Position numbers and translations under genes: made by a program. Shown here in pieces: positions 57,201-62,075 of a stretch of 64,000 nucleotides of DNA (positions are counted from its first letter, which is position 1; every line of letters starts with the position of its first letter). The notes under the pieces are model-generated. The model was not told the DNA's origin. It worked only from the letters and a program-made list of their open reading frames with translations, and did not search any database. The DNA is from Hepsetus odoe (Eukaryota; Chordata; Actinopteri; Characiformes; Hepsetidae), in the NCBI GenBank assembly GCA_017165825.1, contig CM029385.1, positions 2,849,929 to 2,913,928 on the forward strand. Reading direction: 5' to 3'.

Positions 57201-60042
57201 TCTCCCAACAAGCTTCAGGACCCGGAGTCTGAGTCGCCGGAGATGTTTGTCCAACAGTATTGTAGGAGCTCATATTTGCAGGCCTTGAAACTGCTTGTAA
57301 AACGGGATTTTTAATGCTGCATTATCTATTAATGGCACTGAAATCAAATTTGGTTCATCTATAAACTGGGTGCAACAGAATACCAGAGCTGCAAAGGGAG
57401 CAGGAGCATCATGGAGTTCAAGAGAAATGCGCTCCAGGAAACTGTATTCTAGACACTAAATCAGGACAGCTAAAATGATCGGGGAGTGATGGGGACACGG
57501 TTGGACACACGCAGCGCACGATGACCCGAGGCATGTCGTTTATGTCTGCGTGAGCGGAGGGAGTTGAACGCTGCCAAAGAGCTTCAACTTTCTGGCTGGC
57601 AATCAAATCTGCACAGCAATTTTCCAACACTCGCTGCAGAAAGCAGTAAAGGACCTAAACAACACATGAGAGCAGAGCAAAATGGCAGCAAGATTAGACC
57701 AAACACACATCCGAGAACCTTCCCCCACACCGTCTTCTTCTTCTTCTTCTTCTGGTTGCTCTCGTTTAGGGGTCGCCACAGTGGATCAACTTCTTCCCGT
57801 TCCCATTTCTTCCAGTCTTCTGCATCTTCCTCCTTCAGCACGACTAGGTCTGAGCGTTTTTCCAGTACCACCAGACCTTTATGGACTAAAAATATATATT
57901 TGTGATCAGAACTCCTGGACATATAAACAATCTTCTCGAATCAAAACGCGTTCCCACAGCCATGGATCGGCTCAGGCCCTGAGGGGGGCTTCCAAAGCTC
58001 TGTTGATGTGAACTAGGCTTCAGGTAAGTCTGTTTACCTGGCCTGCTTGCCAAGCTGCATAGATCTATAGAGTGAATAAGGTAGTTAAAGGCGGCTGCAT
58101 TAGATTTATTAGTGCTTCACACTGTTCAAGGACCAAAATCGATACATTTGATTCACTTTTTGCTATTTAGGGAGTAGTTACAACGGTAGTGAAGGGTAAA
58201 CACACTCAGGATGGGCTATTTTTCAGACTTGGCTCCCGTTATACTGACCGTGGACTGAGCAGCAGGTGTGAGAATGTCCACCTTCATCAACTTTCTTAAG
58301 GTTTTCCAAAATAAAGGCCCTTCAGATCTACTGACTTTTCATGCATGGTTTCTGCCTAAAATAAGGGAAAAGATCAAAGTGATGCTGACACGGCTACGTG
58401 TTCTGCGCATGCTTTGTGAGACGTAATCTGATCAGGGAGAGGAATGAGATTTATTAGCCTGATATGAGAGTATTTCACTGCAGTTGTTCTATTTTTTGAT
58501 TGGCCACAAAGATCAGTAAGAGACTTCTGTTCCTGCGGCAATTCCAGCACACGTGTGGATATTGTCTCGGCAGCAGTTAAGCGGTAATTTATCTCCATTT
58601 CAAACGCACTGCATACCTCGCCTGGGCCTTAACTACGTCTAAACTCTCCGGAGTCTTCCGAGAAGCGGGCTTTACGGAAAAGCGGTTGAATCAAAATGCA
58701 ACAATTACTTTCCCACCTAGTCAATATACATTATCTTGGCCGTGCTGGGAAATCGACGCGCAGCTACGGTAAAAAAAAAAAAGAAAAAAACTTCCCAGGG
58801 GAAGCCCTCCGTATCACTCTTTACCTCGATGGCACCAGAAGGGAGGTTTATAAATGTTTAACATTTTTAAAATCTTGATCTTTTTTATCCCTCAGCGTTG
58901 ATGGGATGGAGAAGCTGGAGGAGAACATTTAGTGGAAGTCGTAAGAGCTTAGTGAGGGAAAATTCCCACACCGTCATTTAACGTCCCTTAGAAGTCAAAA
59001 GAGGAAGCAAAACATGAGGCTGGGAGGTCCAGACGTGGTCAGTGAGACAGTGTGAGACTCACCGGGGTGCAGTATTCCACCATGGGATAGTTGAGCTTGT
59101 GGCCTTTGGCAGTCCGGCCAGAGAAAAAACAGCTCTGGCACACATCGTAGTTAAAGTGCTTCAGACTCCGATACCTAAAGAGAGAGAGAGGGAGAGTGAG
59201 TTCACTCCATTTCTTCAGAGAGAAGACACATGTCCAAAAGAGCCCCAAACAGCGATGATCTAGCGTTTCGGAACTGGGCCATAAGATCGGAAGGTCGTAA
59301 GTTGGAATCCCAGACCAGTAGGTTGCCCTGTGGTACACTTGAGCAAGGTACCGTCCCCATCACTGCTCCTGGGTGCTTTAAATAGCTGCCCCCTGCTACA
59401 CGGTGCGTGTGAGTGAAAACCAGAGGATGAATCTGTGTTTCACTGCGCTGGTTTTCATAATGGAAAATAGTCACTTTCACTTTAAAGGTAACGCAAATAG
59501 GAAAATGGACGGACGGTCAGAAAGACAGCCAAACGTTTTAGACTAGAATGTCTTTAGCTGAACCTACATTAAAGGTTAAATAGCAGTTTTGGACATGCAA
59601 GGTTTGGTCTCGAGAGTGAGATGTAAACACGAGGGTAATAAAGGTCACACTCTTTCTGTCTGTCCCAAGCCATGCGTCGTCCTCTCACACTCTCTCTTTC
59701 ACACACTCGTCTCTCTCAGTCCTATCCATCACTGTCAGCTCTGAGAGGACACCTACTCTGTCTGCTACTGCCTGAATCCCTGGCCCATACAACAAGGTGG
59801 TCTGATTCAGTTTAGTCGCCATGACAACAGGAGACACTCTGACATGGCTCAAGTGGAAGCGGGTTTGATCCTCACCTGAAGCCCACGATCGGACATTCTT
59901 TGCAGATGTTGCACTTGGCCTGGTGTTTGGCCGTCTCCGCCGCCGCCACTCTGTGCAGGACGGGAAGCCACACCATGGACTGCGGCTCCAGCCTCATCCA
60001 ATCAATGAACTGCCTCGGCTCCAGCTCCACCTTGCTGGTCAC
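27952..60042 (-). CDS. utrn: Utrophin, C-terminal part (12 exons, 3' end of gene)
   Basis: Spliced minus-strand gene, joining 60042-59876, 59174-59063, 54174-54038, 46381-46343, 46087-46022, 44629-44564, 37122-36838, 34879-34666, 32988-32907, 32073-31987, 30660-30635 and 27960-27952. All junctions are GT-AG and all phases agree, giving about 429 residues. Utrophin is the autosomal dystrophin paralogue. It links cortical actin to the dystroglycan complex under the plasma membrane, notably at neuromuscular junctions. The residues here cover the end of the EF-hand region, the ZZ zinc finger that supports beta-dystroglycan binding, the syntrophin-binding region, the dystrobrevin-binding coiled coils and the tail. 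Residues such as [31 protein letters not shown] and CQTLGGE match utrophin, where dystrophin has DICQSC, VAKGHKM, KFRTKRYFAKHPRMGY and CQSLNQD. The N-terminal actin-binding domain, spectrin repeats and WW domain are upstream, outside the window. The last exon is the least certain part. Confidence 0.96.
27971..30634 (-). other. utrn: utrn intron between 26-nt exon and last exon
   Basis: Largely repeat-free: (GA)n at 28757-28779 and (CA)n at 29031-29050 only. Open frames such as one of 128 codons on the plus strand at 28182 show no domain. The unusual lack of SINEs over this intron and the next would fit conserved noncoding elements, but that is inference. Confidence 0.5.
30635..30660 (-). CDS. 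utrn: utrn micro-exon, 26 nt (dystrophin exon 78 equivalent)
   Basis: The acceptor is ccctcccaaag and the donor gtaagc, phase 1 to phase 0. Joined to the previous exon it reads PSSLSSRPQ, which aligns with the utrophin tail PNVPSRPQ. The short length and phase change mirror dystrophin exon 78 (32 nt), whose skipping produces an alternative C-terminus. The match of frame, splice sites and the SRPQ residues makes a chance call unlikely, though the exon is too short for certainty. Confidence 0.82.
30661..31986 (-). other. utrn: utrn intron (87-nt to 26-nt exon)
   Basis: Unique-looking sequence with a (GA)n tract at 31893-31932, that is (CT)n in the transcript, just downstream of the donor of the 87-nt exon. 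No transposon seen. Confidence 0.5.
31987..32073 (-). CDS. utrn: utrn exon, 87 nt (dystrophin exon 77 equivalent)
   Basis: The acceptor is ttcttctcag and the donor gtaagt, phase 1 to phase 1. It encodes DELLDQSLNPSSDMTDFMEQ then INNSFPACA, aligning with the conserved DLL...DTST..L.EVMEQI..SFPS segment near the C-terminus of utrophin and dystrophin. It is two codons shorter than dystrophin exon 77 (93 nt). A (GA)n tract at 31893-31932 lies within 100 nt downstream of the donor in transcript sense. Confidence 0.93.
32461..32660 (-). mobile_element. tRNA-derived SINE (family A)
   Basis: Complete-looking minus-strand copy (same sense as utrn) from GTGAAAGTGACC (tail) to the head (CTAGACCACCGCTGCCCC reversed), in the intron between the 82-nt and 87-nt exons. 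Confidence 0.88.
32685..32765 (+). repeat. Single unit of the 67-bp minisatellite family
   Basis: GGGACTGGACTGAAAGTGAG, ACACTGTCCTTCATGAAGAT, CTGGAGAAATGTTCCTCC and a following CTTAAAATACAAG flank match one unit plus one flank of the array at 63296. Confidence 0.8.
32838..32884. repeat. (GT)n near utrn donor site
   Basis: Pure GT repeat, reading (CA)n in the transcript, beginning 22 nt downstream of the donor of the 82-nt exon. Confidence 0.95.
32907..32988 (-). CDS. utrn: utrn exon, 82 nt (dystrophin exon 76 equivalent)
   Basis: The acceptor is ctccgtccag and the donor gtaaag. It starts in phase 0 and ends one base into a codon. It encodes [20 protein letters not shown] then [17 protein letters not shown] matches the PESDSRINGV found after the coiled coil in mammalian utrophin, and fixes the frame. 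It is 42 nt (14 codons) shorter than dystrophin exon 76 as I recall it, with the phase preserved. This part of the tail is poorly conserved in the family. Confidence 0.88.
32989..34665 (-). other. utrn: utrn intron with simple repeats
   Basis: Contains three tandem 15-bp units (AAATAAAGCCTGGCC) at 33693-33739, (TA)n at 34277-34295, GA-rich DNA at 34320-34355, (GT)n at 34411-34467 and interrupted (GT)n at 34621-34660 next to the donor of the 214-nt exon. No gene on either strand; a 123-codon minus frame at 34145 shows no domain. Confidence 0.7.
34666..34879 (-). CDS. utrn: utrn exon, 214 nt (dystrophin exon 75 equivalent): coiled coils
   Basis: The acceptor is gtttgtgtag and the donor gtgata. 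The first base completes Arg and the exon ends in phase 0 after Gln. It encodes SLQREYDALREQHRQRSVEG, a short linker, then LLAEAKLLRQHKGRLEAR and MQILEDHNKQLESQLYRLRQ. The second stretch is the hallmark second coiled-coil helix of the family and binds dystrobrevin. By my recollection of human dystrophin exon 75 (244 nt) it is ten residues shorter, all in the linker between the helices. Failure to splice at the donor would add about 35 low-complexity residues before a stop near 34543. Confidence 0.96.
34960..35400 (-). mobile_element. LINE fragment lacking its 3' end
   Basis: Minus-strand relative of the 2806 family covering the part upstream of the C-terminal tail (reversed AMLYGLE segment near 35050, then sequence from within ORF2). 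Its edge lies about 80 nt upstream of the acceptor of the 214-nt utrn exon. The rest of this intron to 36837 has no recognisable feature. Confidence 0.78.
36838..37122 (-). CDS. utrn: utrn exon, 285 nt (dystrophin exon 74 equivalent) with in-frame heptad-repeat expansion
   Basis: The acceptor is ctctctgcag and the donor gtacgc; it is phase 2 at both ends. It encodes DEEHALILQYCQTLGGEG, then AYSQPQ, seven 7-residue units (SPTHLPR, SPAVNQP, SPAQLLQ three times, SPTQLLQ, SPAQILQ), then AVEREERGELERVIARLEEEQ, the start of the first coiled-coil helix. The human utrophin and dystrophin counterparts are 159 nt and have a single such unit. The extra 126 nt is exactly six 21-bp units, so the frame is kept. 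The expansion lies between the syntrophin-binding region and the dystrobrevin-binding coiled coil. Confidence 0.95.
36903..37049 (-). repeat. utrn: Coding 21-bp minisatellite (seven heptads) in utrn
   Basis: Seven consecutive 21-bp units inside the 285-nt exon. The five nearest the coiled coil are almost identical (SPAQLLQ/SPTQLLQ/SPAQILQ; nucleotide unit AGCCCCGCCCAGCTCCTGCA plus G); the two upstream are diverged (SPTHLPR, SPAVNQP). Confidence 0.95.
37129..37170. repeat. (GA)n at utrn acceptor
   Basis: GA repeat, (CT)n in the transcript, forming the polypyrimidine tract of the 285-nt exon. Confidence 0.93.
37428..38122. repeat. Long purine-rich tract and (GT)n
   Basis: About 650 nt that is overwhelmingly A and G on the plus strand, in an impure GAGAAAGAAG pattern, followed by (GT)n at 38095-38122. 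Long minus-strand frames here encode only Ser/Leu/Phe-rich low-complexity sequence and are rejected as genes. Confidence 0.92.
38591..38733 (-). mobile_element. tRNA-derived SINE (family A), degraded
   Basis: Minus-strand copy with TGAAGTGAAAGGGAAAGTGA, CAGTGCCCGGGGAGCAGTGA and CCTAGTCCCTAAACACGA; internally deleted around the B box. Confidence 0.78.
38757..38858 (+). mobile_element. SINE-like repeat (family C), 3' fragment
   Basis: CTGCGATTGACCTGTCCGGG and TGTACAAGCGGCCAAGAAAA match the terminal part of family C. Confidence 0.65.
39509..39734 (+). mobile_element. tRNA-derived SINE (family A)
   Basis: Plus-strand copy (antisense to utrn) with GGTCAGTGGGTTCGAGTCC as B box, GAGCAAGGTACCGTCCCCAT and a tail ending CACTTCACTTTCACTT. 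Confidence 0.83.
40225..40332 (+). mobile_element. LINE internal fragment
   Basis: About 100 nt matching the reverse of sequence in the 42200 and 50000 copies (GGCAGGTTGGAATGAGTGGA, GTGATCTGTGACAGATGG, ACCAGCTATGTTATATGGGT). Confidence 0.75.
40414..40541 (-). mobile_element. tRNA-derived SINE (family A), partial
   Basis: Minus-strand head and centre (GGATTCGAACCCACAACC is the reversed B box) without the tail. Confidence 0.82.
40766..41371. repeat. (CT)n, (GT)n and (CA)n cluster
   Basis: (CT)n at 40766-40810, (GT)n at 40899-40940, interrupted GT/GC at 41055-41134 and (CA)n at 41321-41371. The 41159-41300 stretch resembles the sequence after the GT repeat at 34470-34560 (GAGAGATTTAT, GATGGAGAATG/ATGGAATGGAAAATGA, AACAGTATGATAA, CAAAGCGAGACTGAAA), suggesting a copied unit. 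Confidence 0.85.
41820..42455 (-). mobile_element. LINE 3' end, degraded
   Basis: Minus-strand copy with a (TTC)n tail complement at 41822-41840 and reversed IRGTDQVRCFGDKVREARLR region near 42010-42080, then ORF2-internal sequence. Several indels. Confidence 0.86.
42540..42649. repeat. Inverted repeat with 37-bp arms (hairpin)
   Basis: Left arm 42540-42576 (CCTGCATGGCTGCACATCAC...) and right arm 42613-42649 are reverse complements at 32 of 37 positions, with a 36-nt loop. Weak pairing continues outward into GAAAAAGGCC / GGGGCTTTT. The element lies in the 7.4-kb utrn intron. It could be a MITE, a decayed transposon end or an RNA hairpin; the sequence does not decide. Confidence 0.85.
43030..43240 (-). 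mobile_element. tRNA-derived SINE (family A)
   Basis: Nearly complete minus-strand copy from GAAGTGAAAGTGACTATTTG to CACTTGACCCTCGTTGTCCC; the B box (GGGATTCGAACCCACG reversed) is intact. Confidence 0.9.
44564..44629 (-). CDS. utrn: utrn exon, 66 nt (dystrophin exon 73 equivalent): syntrophin-binding region
   Basis: The acceptor is cttccccacag and the donor gtgagt. It is phase 2 at both ends, and 66 nt equals dystrophin exon 73. It encodes LAQMEHPNGSLPTDSSSATGS plus the first two bases of Met. LAQME (dystrophin LAEME) and the SSSATGS run resemble utrophin. In dystrophin, exons 73 and 74 carry syntrophin-binding sites. The acceptor is preceded by an exceptionally long pyrimidine tract (transcript sense), seen as purines at 44630-45152. 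Confidence 0.95.
44636..45152. repeat. Purine tract of about 0.5 kb abutting a utrn acceptor
   Basis: Almost uninterrupted A/G (GAGAGAAAGAGG-like) on the plus strand, so pyrimidine in the transcript, starting 6 nt from the acceptor of the 66-nt exon at 44629. Minus frames through it (up to about 200 codons) are low-complexity Ser/Leu/Phe and not genes. Confidence 0.93.
45153..46021 (-). other. utrn: utrn intron, remainder
   Basis: No transposon; a short (GT)n at 45830-45852 and pyrimidine-rich CCCACCTTC repeats at 45421-45470. Confidence 0.5.
46022..46087 (-). CDS. utrn: utrn exon, 66 nt (dystrophin exon 72 equivalent)
   Basis: The acceptor is tttctttcag and the donor gtagcc. It is phase 2 at both ends, and the 66-nt length equals dystrophin exon 72. 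It encodes LSHSPELPHDDTHSRIEQYASR. EQYA (utrophin) rather than EHYA (dystrophin) supports the assignment. Only 255 nt of intron separates it from the preceding 39-nt exon. Confidence 0.96.
46343..46381 (-). CDS. utrn: utrn micro-exon, 39 nt (dystrophin exon 71 equivalent)
   Basis: The acceptor is cttttacag and the donor gtgagt. Phase 2 at both ends makes it a symmetric, skippable cassette. It encodes PVTLISMCPEQYE, and the 39-nt length equals dystrophin exon 71, which is alternatively spliced in mammals. The acceptor is preceded (transcript sense) by about 45 nt of nearly pure pyrimidine. Whether it is skipped in this species cannot be read from the DNA. Confidence 0.95.
   Translation of the reverse strand, partial: PGHSDQHVSGAV
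47000..47141 (-). mobile_element. tRNA-derived SINE (family A), partial
   Basis: Minus-strand copy (TTTAACACACCGTGCAGGAG, GGAGCAGTGACGGGGACGAT, GGGATTCGAACCCACGACC) cut before the A box. Confidence 0.82.
48306..48361. repeat. (GA)n
   Basis: Pure GA repeat of 55 nt in the 7.7-kb utrn intron. The neighbouring 47142-48305 is unique-looking and gene-free. Confidence 0.95.
48891..49105 (-). mobile_element. tRNA-derived SINE (family A)
   Basis: Full-length-looking minus-strand copy from AGTGAAAGTGAAAGTGACC to CCCTAAACACTAGACTAG; B box intact. A 102-codon plus frame just beyond it (49120-49428) has no recognisable domain and is not called. Confidence 0.9.
49766..50235 (-). mobile_element. LINE fragment, 3' end missing
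   Basis: Minus-strand copy covering the reversed IRGTDQVRRFGDKVREVRLR segment and upstream ORF2 sequence. Confidence 0.85.
50236..51329 (-). other. utrn: utrn intron, no feature seen
   Basis: AT-moderate sequence without a recognised repeat or gene. Confidence 0.5.
51330..51613 (+). mobile_element. SINE-like repeat (family C), nearly complete
   Basis: Best copy of the family: tRNA-like head with GTCCTGGGTTCGATTCCCAG, then CATGTTCTCCCCGTGTCTGT, CCTCCCATCATCCAAAGACA, CTAAATTGCCCCC, GTCCAGGGTGTGTCCCC and ACCTAATCAGGACAAGCAGC at the 3' end. It is antisense to utrn. Confidence 0.87.
52082..52158. repeat. (CA)n
   Basis: Pure CA repeat of about 76 nt, the longest in the window. Confidence 0.96.
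52721..52911 (-). mobile_element. tRNA-derived SINE (family B)
   Basis: Minus-strand copy: ACATTTACATTTACGCTGTT (reversed tail), GGGATTTGAACCTGCG (reversed B box), CTACCACCAACTCC (reversed A box region). The corresponding site in duplication copy 2 (about 56086) is empty. Confidence 0.87.
52991..53204 (-). mobile_element. tRNA-derived SINE (family A), within duplication copy 1
   Basis: Minus-strand copy from GTAAGTGAAAGTGATTGTCA; the B box is mutated and the head is lost. Counterpart of the copy at 56173. Confidence 0.85.
53321..54037 (-). other. utrn: utrn intron adjoining the 137-nt exon, no feature seen
   Basis: Unique-looking sequence without a recognised repeat. Confidence 0.45.
54038..54174 (-). 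CDS. utrn: utrn exon, 137 nt (dystrophin exon 70 equivalent)
   Basis: The acceptor is ctgttgcag and the donor gtgagt. It starts in phase 0 and ends two bases into a Thr codon; 137 nt equals dystrophin exon 70. The translation begins TTSGEDMRDFTKVLKNKF and continues [20 protein letters not shown] then LEGDNMET. It links the ZZ finger to the distal C-terminal region and is among the best conserved parts of the family. Skipping it would shift the frame. A (TG)34 tract (transcript sense) ends 13 nt before the acceptor, and the exon is flanked by two direct copies of an intronic duplication. Confidence 0.97.
54187..54254. repeat. (CA)34 at utrn 3' splice site
   Basis: Pure dinucleotide repeat, (TG)34 in the transcript, ending 13 nt before the 137-nt exon. 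Confidence 0.96.
54255..55188 (-). other. utrn: utrn intron, no feature seen
   Basis: No repeat or gene recognised. Confidence 0.45.
55189..55318 (-). mobile_element. tRNA-derived SINE (family A), head missing
   Basis: GTGACTGTTCGTCAACACAG, CAAATGCATCCTCTGTATTG, CAGCACCCGGGGAGCAGTGA, then broken before the B box. Confidence 0.82.
55668..56477 (+). repeat. Intronic duplication, copy 2
   Basis: Direct repeat of 52238-53320 with scattered substitutions and small indels; see copy 1. It includes the family A SINE at 56173-56360 but not the family B SINE. Confidence 0.9.
56173..56360 (-). mobile_element. tRNA-derived SINE (family A), within duplication copy 2
   Basis: Minus-strand copy from GTGAAAGTGAAAGTGACT with internal deletion near the centre. 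Confidence 0.86.
56570..56700 (-). mobile_element. SINE-like repeat (family C), 3' part
   Basis: CACTTTCTTAGCTGCTTGTC to GCCGCCCCATCGCAGGGCAG; the tRNA-like head is absent. Confidence 0.78.
56701..57730 (-). other. utrn: utrn intron, no supported feature
   Basis: A 122-codon plus frame at 56864-57232 has no recognised domain and an unconvincing composition. No repeat seen. Confidence 0.45.
57735..57852 (-). mobile_element. LINE 3' terminal fragment
   Basis: (TTC)n at 57735-57753, then GGTTGCTCTCGTTTAGGGGT and CATTTCTTCCAGTCTTCTGC, the extreme 3' end of the same LINE. Confidence 0.85.
57853..59062 (-). other. utrn: utrn intron, no feature seen
   Basis: No repeat family or gene recognised in about 1.2 kb before the 112-nt exon donor. 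Confidence 0.45.
59063..59174 (-). CDS. utrn: utrn exon, 112 nt (dystrophin exon 69 equivalent): ZZ zinc finger
   Basis: The acceptor is ctctttag and the donor gtgagt. The first base completes the Arg codon and the exon ends in phase 0 after Pro. Its length matches dystrophin exon 69 (112 nt). It encodes YRSLKHFNYDVCQSCFFSG followed by RTAKGHKLNYPMVEYCTP. The Cys pair in CQSC and the histidine in KGH are ZZ-domain ligands. This finger, with the WW and EF hands, forms the beta-dystroglycan-binding module, and it is intact here. The upstream intron is only 701 nt and carries a GA-rich pyrimidine tract (transcript sense) at the acceptor and a SINE about 70 nt further upstream. Confidence 0.97.
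59243..59483 (+). mobile_element. tRNA-derived SINE (family A)
   Basis: Plus-strand copy (antisense to utrn) in the 701-nt intron: GTTGGAATCCCAGACCAGTA, GAGCAAGGTACCGTCCCCAT, tail GTCACTTTCACTTT. The A-box region is diverged. Confidence 0.87.
59876..60042 (-). CDS. utrn: utrn exon, 167 nt (dystrophin exon 68 equivalent): EF-hand end and start of ZZ finger
   Basis: The acceptor is ctcctcag and the donor gtgagg. It starts in phase 0 and ends two bases into an Arg codon. Its 167 nt equal the length I recall for human dystrophin exon 68. The translation contains LEPQSMVWLPVLHRVAAAE and AKCNICKECPIVGF. The cysteines in CNICKEC are the first zinc-ligand group of the ZZ domain, and IVGF (dystrophin IIGF) favours utrophin. 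The upstream residues VTSKVELEPRQFIDWMRLE are the C-terminal end of the EF-hand-like region. This is the most 5' utrn exon in the window; no candidate for the preceding exon is visible up to 64000, so the preceding intron exceeds 3.9 kb. Confidence 0.97.
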
Positions 60043-61156
60043 CTGAGGAGAGAGGGGAGGAGCTTGTAAGAGCTGACACCCAATCAGGAGAGGCAGTCCA
60101 GCTAAGGGCTAAAATTCATGAACCTAAAAAGAGGTTACCAGCTCACATGTATACTTGTGATTACTACAACTAAAGATGTACTTTACTTAAAAAAAAAAAA
60201 AAACAAAAAAAACATTTTATTTAAAAAAACGTAGTTGACAAATTTGTTCTGGGAAAATATGGGAAATTTACTGAATTATGTAGGACGTCTGCTTTAGAGC
60301 ATGCCAACCAGTCAAAAGAAAGAAAGAACTTGCTCAGTATGGGCTGATTTACCTCTAGCCCAAGCGCTCTGTTTTTAATTGGGCTAACTTTTTAAGCCCA
60401 CAGTCAGAGAGCTTGAACTGTCTACGTTTTACTTCAACAGTGAGAGTCTGATTGAATGAAATTGTGAGTGAAATTACACATAAACAGGCAACATTTGAAC
60501 TTGCTACATATAAAAGCCTGAATTCATCTGATTTCCATTGCTTCCACTAACCCCATTATACAATCGGCTGCTGCAAATGATAGTAATTTAGTAGCTCTAA
60601 ACATCTGAAGCATAAAAGTGCTTGTTATAGTGTAATATATAAGAAATTTAATGACCAGACATCAAGGTCTATCATTAAAACCTTTGAAGAGAACAACAGA
60701 ATTAAAATCTCGATTACCTCCAGCAAAGCACTTTAAGCCTCCAGATCTAGTGCATGGATTTTCTCCATTGCTACCCACAGAGGCAACAGTACAGCGAAAC
60801 AATTACCCGAGTTACTCGAGCAGAATCAGAACACACACTCTTTGACAAACATTAGGTCAGGAGGTAGCCAAGCCCAATTTCCCTGCATGTTTTATCTCAG
60901 ACGATGTTGCAATGGGATGTCAAAGCTTAGCTTTATGGAGGAACCTGAGCAAGCCCTCAAATCTCAAGATCACAATCAAAGCCGCCGTAAAGAGCAAAAG
61001 AGAAATGGAGATCAAAGGCTTATGATGTCCTGGAAACGAGTAATCAAAGAGCAAGGATTAATGATATGGTAGACGTCCTGGAGAAGCATTTGTGTGGCGT
61101 TAGCTTTTTCCACACATAAGAATTATCTCCAATTTATGAAACACGAGAACTTTTAA
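60043..61156 (-). other. utrn: utrn upstream intron, first part
   Basis: No further utrophin exon is visible. Two adjacent plus frames (60651-60845 and 60842-61072) have plain codon use but no recognisable domain; they are not called as genes. Confidence 0.4.
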
Positions 61157-61500
61157 CACTCATGCAGCTCGTCTCTGAGGTTGCCAGGTGCTGTTAGTCT
61201 TCTCGTCAGGAGAACACCATCAACACTCGAGCCGTAGAGGAGCCACAGAGTCTGAGAGAGCATATCTGACCTTACTTTCTCTCTCTGTGGGAGGGAAGGG
61301 TAGTCCTCCCTCTCCGGGTAGCTGATGTATTGGTACTAAGTGTCCTCATCCAAGGGTGCTGAGCTGTCAAACGATGGCATGTCTGACATGTGGTGGTGCT
61401 TCCTGTGCCTCGGAAAAATCAAAAGCCGGCCTTCATCCTCCTGGTTTGGTGGCACCGTCTGACAGGGAGAGTCTGAGTTGGTGGAGGAGGCGGCTGGACA
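61157..61500 (-). pseudogene. Coding-like segment with one in-frame stop, unidentified
   Basis: On the minus strand a frame reads PCQTVPPNQEDEGRLLIFPR, then HRKHHHMSDMPSFDSSAPLD and EDT, a TAG, YQYISYPEREDYPSLPQREK, and stays open to a TAA near 61157. That is about 110 codons interrupted once. The composition (many D, E, P, H, Y) is unlike the low-complexity frames elsewhere. A GTAAGG donor-like site follows QREK at 61275. It could be a decayed exon or retrocopy, or chance; I cannot name a family. Confidence 0.25.
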
Positions 61501-62036
61501 TGACTTAATTCAAGCGGATGTCAAAGAGCAGACTTGCGCTCTACAGTTTCTATTTTACTGGTGTTTTCTGTGAAACTTTTCCATCTGCAAAGAACTCTTT
61601 TTTGGCCATTGTTAATTAATACATTCCTGTTTATACAAACACAGCTTATGACTTTCAATGTCACACCAAACCATAAAGAGCCTGGATCACATGAACTTTG
61701 CTGATAGGATGCGTTTTAAAGACAAGCTTGATAAGAGCCCTGAATTAAGGCTCAGCCGTGATGAATTCGGGGGCTTCAGACATCAACATAAGCGGCCATG
61801 ATGAAGAGGCGAGAGCGTCGTGTTTGTGAGAGCCTCTCAAAGTAATGCCCTTAATCTGTGAAGCAGAACACACTGAGCACTGTAAACAGAGTACATCATG
61901 CATCCGGCTTGTTGGCATGGAAACCCCATCTGTAACCGATAGCAACAGTCTCTGGGAGGCGAGGTCATTGGTAGTGTAACAGGAGGAGGCTAAAATGTCA
62001 GTTGGCACTCAGAAGAGCAAGTTGGGTGTATACAGG

Positions 62037-62039
<3 letters not shown>

Positions 62040-62072
<33 letters not shown>
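62040..62072. repeat. (CA)n
   Basis: CA repeat followed by a short GT run (AGTGTGTGTGAGG), giving a small hairpin potential. The flanking 61501-63290 shows no gene. Confidence 0.9.

Positions 62073-62075
<3 letters not shown>

Noticed and set aside
56864..57232. 122-codon plus-strand frame in a utrn intron
   Set aside because: No domain and no transcript signals; random-looking composition.
25930..60042. Assignment of the gene as dystrophin (dmd) or drp2
   Set aside because: Diagnostic residues throughout ([48 protein letters not shown]) follow utrophin; drp2 differs more strongly around the ZZ finger and coiled coil.
60651..61072. Two adjacent plus-strand frames (64 and 76 codons) as an exon or small gene
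   Set aside because: No domain or convincing splice sites, and the frames differ; insufficient to call.
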